Positions 23,479 through 24,479 of a stretch of DNA of 24,479 nt are shown here, piece after piece. The stretch's first letter is position 1; each line of letters begins with the position of its first letter. The translations under genes were made by a program, and so were the position numbers. Under the pieces are notes generated by a model that was not told the origin of the DNA, ran no database searches, and worked only from the letters and a program-made list of their open reading frames with translations. Origin of the DNA: JBEKYH01 sp049511115 (GTDB lineage: Bacteria > Planctomycetota > Phycisphaerae > Tepidisphaerales > Tepidisphaeraceae); the NCBI GenBank assembly GCA_049511115.1, contig JBEKYH010000009.1, positions 1 to 24,479 on the forward strand. Reading direction: 5' to 3'.

Positions 23479-24369
23479 TCATACCAACAACTGATTCAAA
23501 TCGCTGGTCGCGTAATACGTTTGAGTGGTTCCCTTGAAATAGATCGGGACATAGCCGGAGTCGGGGCGGTAGACGTTGTTCCAGCCGCTGGCGCGGTAGA
23601 CGAAGCGGAAGCTGGCGTCCCACATGGCAGAACCGCCGGCGACTGTGCGGTAGGTTGTCGAGACGCCTTCGAATTTCACCGTGCCCGCGGGGGCCTGGCT
23701 GGGGGCCATGGGCGGAGTGTTCACCATCGTGAAGGGAAGCGAATTCACCGGGGCCTGTGCGGTCGCGAGGATCAGGTCGGTCGGCAGGCTGGTGAGATTC
23801 TTGCGCGTGCGCACCAGGGTGACGACGGTGTCGCGCAGGGGCGGGGCGTCCTCGGGAGGCACGTCGTTGGGATCATCGCCGGTGGGTCCGCCCGAGGTAT
23901 AGGAAAAGGCGGCGGCGCTGCGCGGGGCGGAAATGGTCTCGACGCCGAAATCGAGGGAGAGGCTGCCGGTATCCTGGACGGGGTAATCCTGGGAGGCGTA
24001 GACGAATGTGACGGCGGCATACTTATAGGCGACGAGGGAAACGGAGGAGCCGTCCAGGGCGGTGAAGGTTTCGTTGGACAGGCCGGTTTCGCCGGCGATC
24101 CCCTTGCATTTCACCTGTTCTAAAAGCAACCAGGGGGCCTGGGGATAAGCGTAAGGCTGGTTGAAGACGCCCACGCCGAGAATCGCGGCGGTGCCGATCG
24201 TGGCCGCGGAGGAAAGCACGGCGTTGATGAGCGGCACGCGGTCATCCCAGAGGCAAAGGAGGGACCGCGTTGCACGCGACCGGCCGATGCGCGTGAAATC
24301 CTCCTCGGTGCCGGCGTCCCAGCATTGCACGCCGGCGATGGTGATGGCGGTGGTAGAATCCAAAGGCAT
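23479..24369 (-). CDS. Putative phage-like structural protein
   Basis: This is a 296-residue protein starting MPLDSTTAITIAGVQCWDAG at 24369, with GAG nine bases upstream. I do not recognise a named family. It is predicted to be beta-rich, without a signal peptide or membrane segment. The C-terminal block reads WDASFRFVYRASGWNNVYRPDSGYVPIYFKG and ends DLNQLLV. It resembles a recurring C-terminal pattern (Wxxx..F..YR..GWN...RP) that I associate with tail or capsid-decoration proteins in planctomycete prophage-like clusters, but this is memory-based. It is first of three colinear genes in the window and sits about 180 bp ahead of the serine-linker gene. Any earlier genes of the cluster would lie to the right of the window. 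Confidence 0.6.
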   Translation of the reverse strand: MPLDSTTAITIAGVQCWDAGTEEDFTRIGRSRATRSLLCLWDDRVPLINAVLSSAATIGTAAILGVGVFNQPYAYPQAPWLLLEQVKCKGIAGETGLSNETFTALDGSSVSLVAYKYAAVTFVYASQDYPVQDTGSLSLDFGVETISAPRSAAAFSYTSGGPTGDDPNDVPPEDAPPLRDTVVTLVRTRKNLTSLPTDLILATAQAPVNSLPFTMVNTPPMAPSQAPAGTVKFEGVSTTYRTVAGGSAMWDASFRFVYRASGWNNVYRPDSGYVPIYFKGTTQTYYATSDLNQLLV

Positions 24370-24441
24370 TGAAGGCTCGCTTTCGGCGTAATTCGATTGA
24401 TTGCGCTATACGTTGCATAAAGCAAGTCGCGCGCTTTGTAG

Positions 24442-24458
24442 GGTCCGCGCCGCGGACC
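24442..24458. repeat. 17-bp palindrome at the right edge
   Basis: GGTCCGCG-C-CGCGGACC is a perfect dyad with eight-base arms and a single central base. It is followed on the plus strand by GCTTTTCGCGG. It lies upstream of the last minus-strand gene. From memory, palindromes starting AGGGTCCGC are frequent between planctomycete genes. It could act as a plus-strand terminator or be a dispersed repeat. Confidence 0.55.
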
Positions 24459-24479
24459 GCTTTTCGCGGATAGCCGCAA

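Overview
The window most likely comes from a Planctomycetota genome, probably a Phycisphaerae-like lineage. This is inferred from gene content, not from a database match. The pointers are a secreted repeat protein with a PEP-CTERM tail, a predicted glycosyltransferase fused to an Erv/ALR-like CxxC domain, serine-rich linker proteins of phage-structural type, GC-rich genes with GTG and TTG starts, and intergenic DNA packed with hairpin repeats. No transposase, integrase, rRNA operon or CRISPR array was found.

Layout, left to right. A transglutaminase-like TgpA-type membrane protein is cut by the left edge (3-1931, +). A compact minus-strand restriction-modification operon follows (4372 to 1977): D12-class N6-adenine methyltransferase, SacI-family restriction endonuclease, and a small ribbon-helix-helix-like protein. 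Next is ilvD (minus strand). A gene-free 1.7 kb block (6224-7923) holds the first copy of a composite dispersed repeat plus several shorter repeats. A plus-strand pair follows, a DUF3800-family protein and a helical protein of unknown function. It converges on a secreted PD40-type beta-propeller (minus strand), a small antitoxin-like remnant (minus strand) and recO (minus strand). Then come tRNA-Lys(UUU), a sodium/solute symporter and clpS (all plus strand). A second copy of the composite repeat starts directly after the clpS stop codon, and a 1236-residue PEP-CTERM repeat protein (plus strand) follows it. The right end is a minus-strand cluster of three genes: a putative phage-like structural protein, a serine-linker multidomain protein, and a fusion of a Cys/His-rich segment, an Erv/ALR-like domain and a GT25-like glycosyltransferase. 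The last two overlap by GTGA, which implies translational coupling.

How the genes fit together. tgpA, ilvD, recO, tRNA-Lys and clpS are ordinary chromosomal genes. The restriction-modification operon and the DUF3800 pair look like accessory, possibly defensive, insertions among them. The right-end cluster resembles the tail-end structural region of a prophage or domesticated virion module, and it probably continues beyond the window.

The points most worth following up are the Cys-rich/Erv/GT25 fusion with its coupled structural genes, the ~0.8-0.9 kb dispersed element whose hairpins persist while its sequence drifts, the DUF3800 gene pair, and the pairing of a SacI-type nuclease with an N6-adenine methyltransferase.
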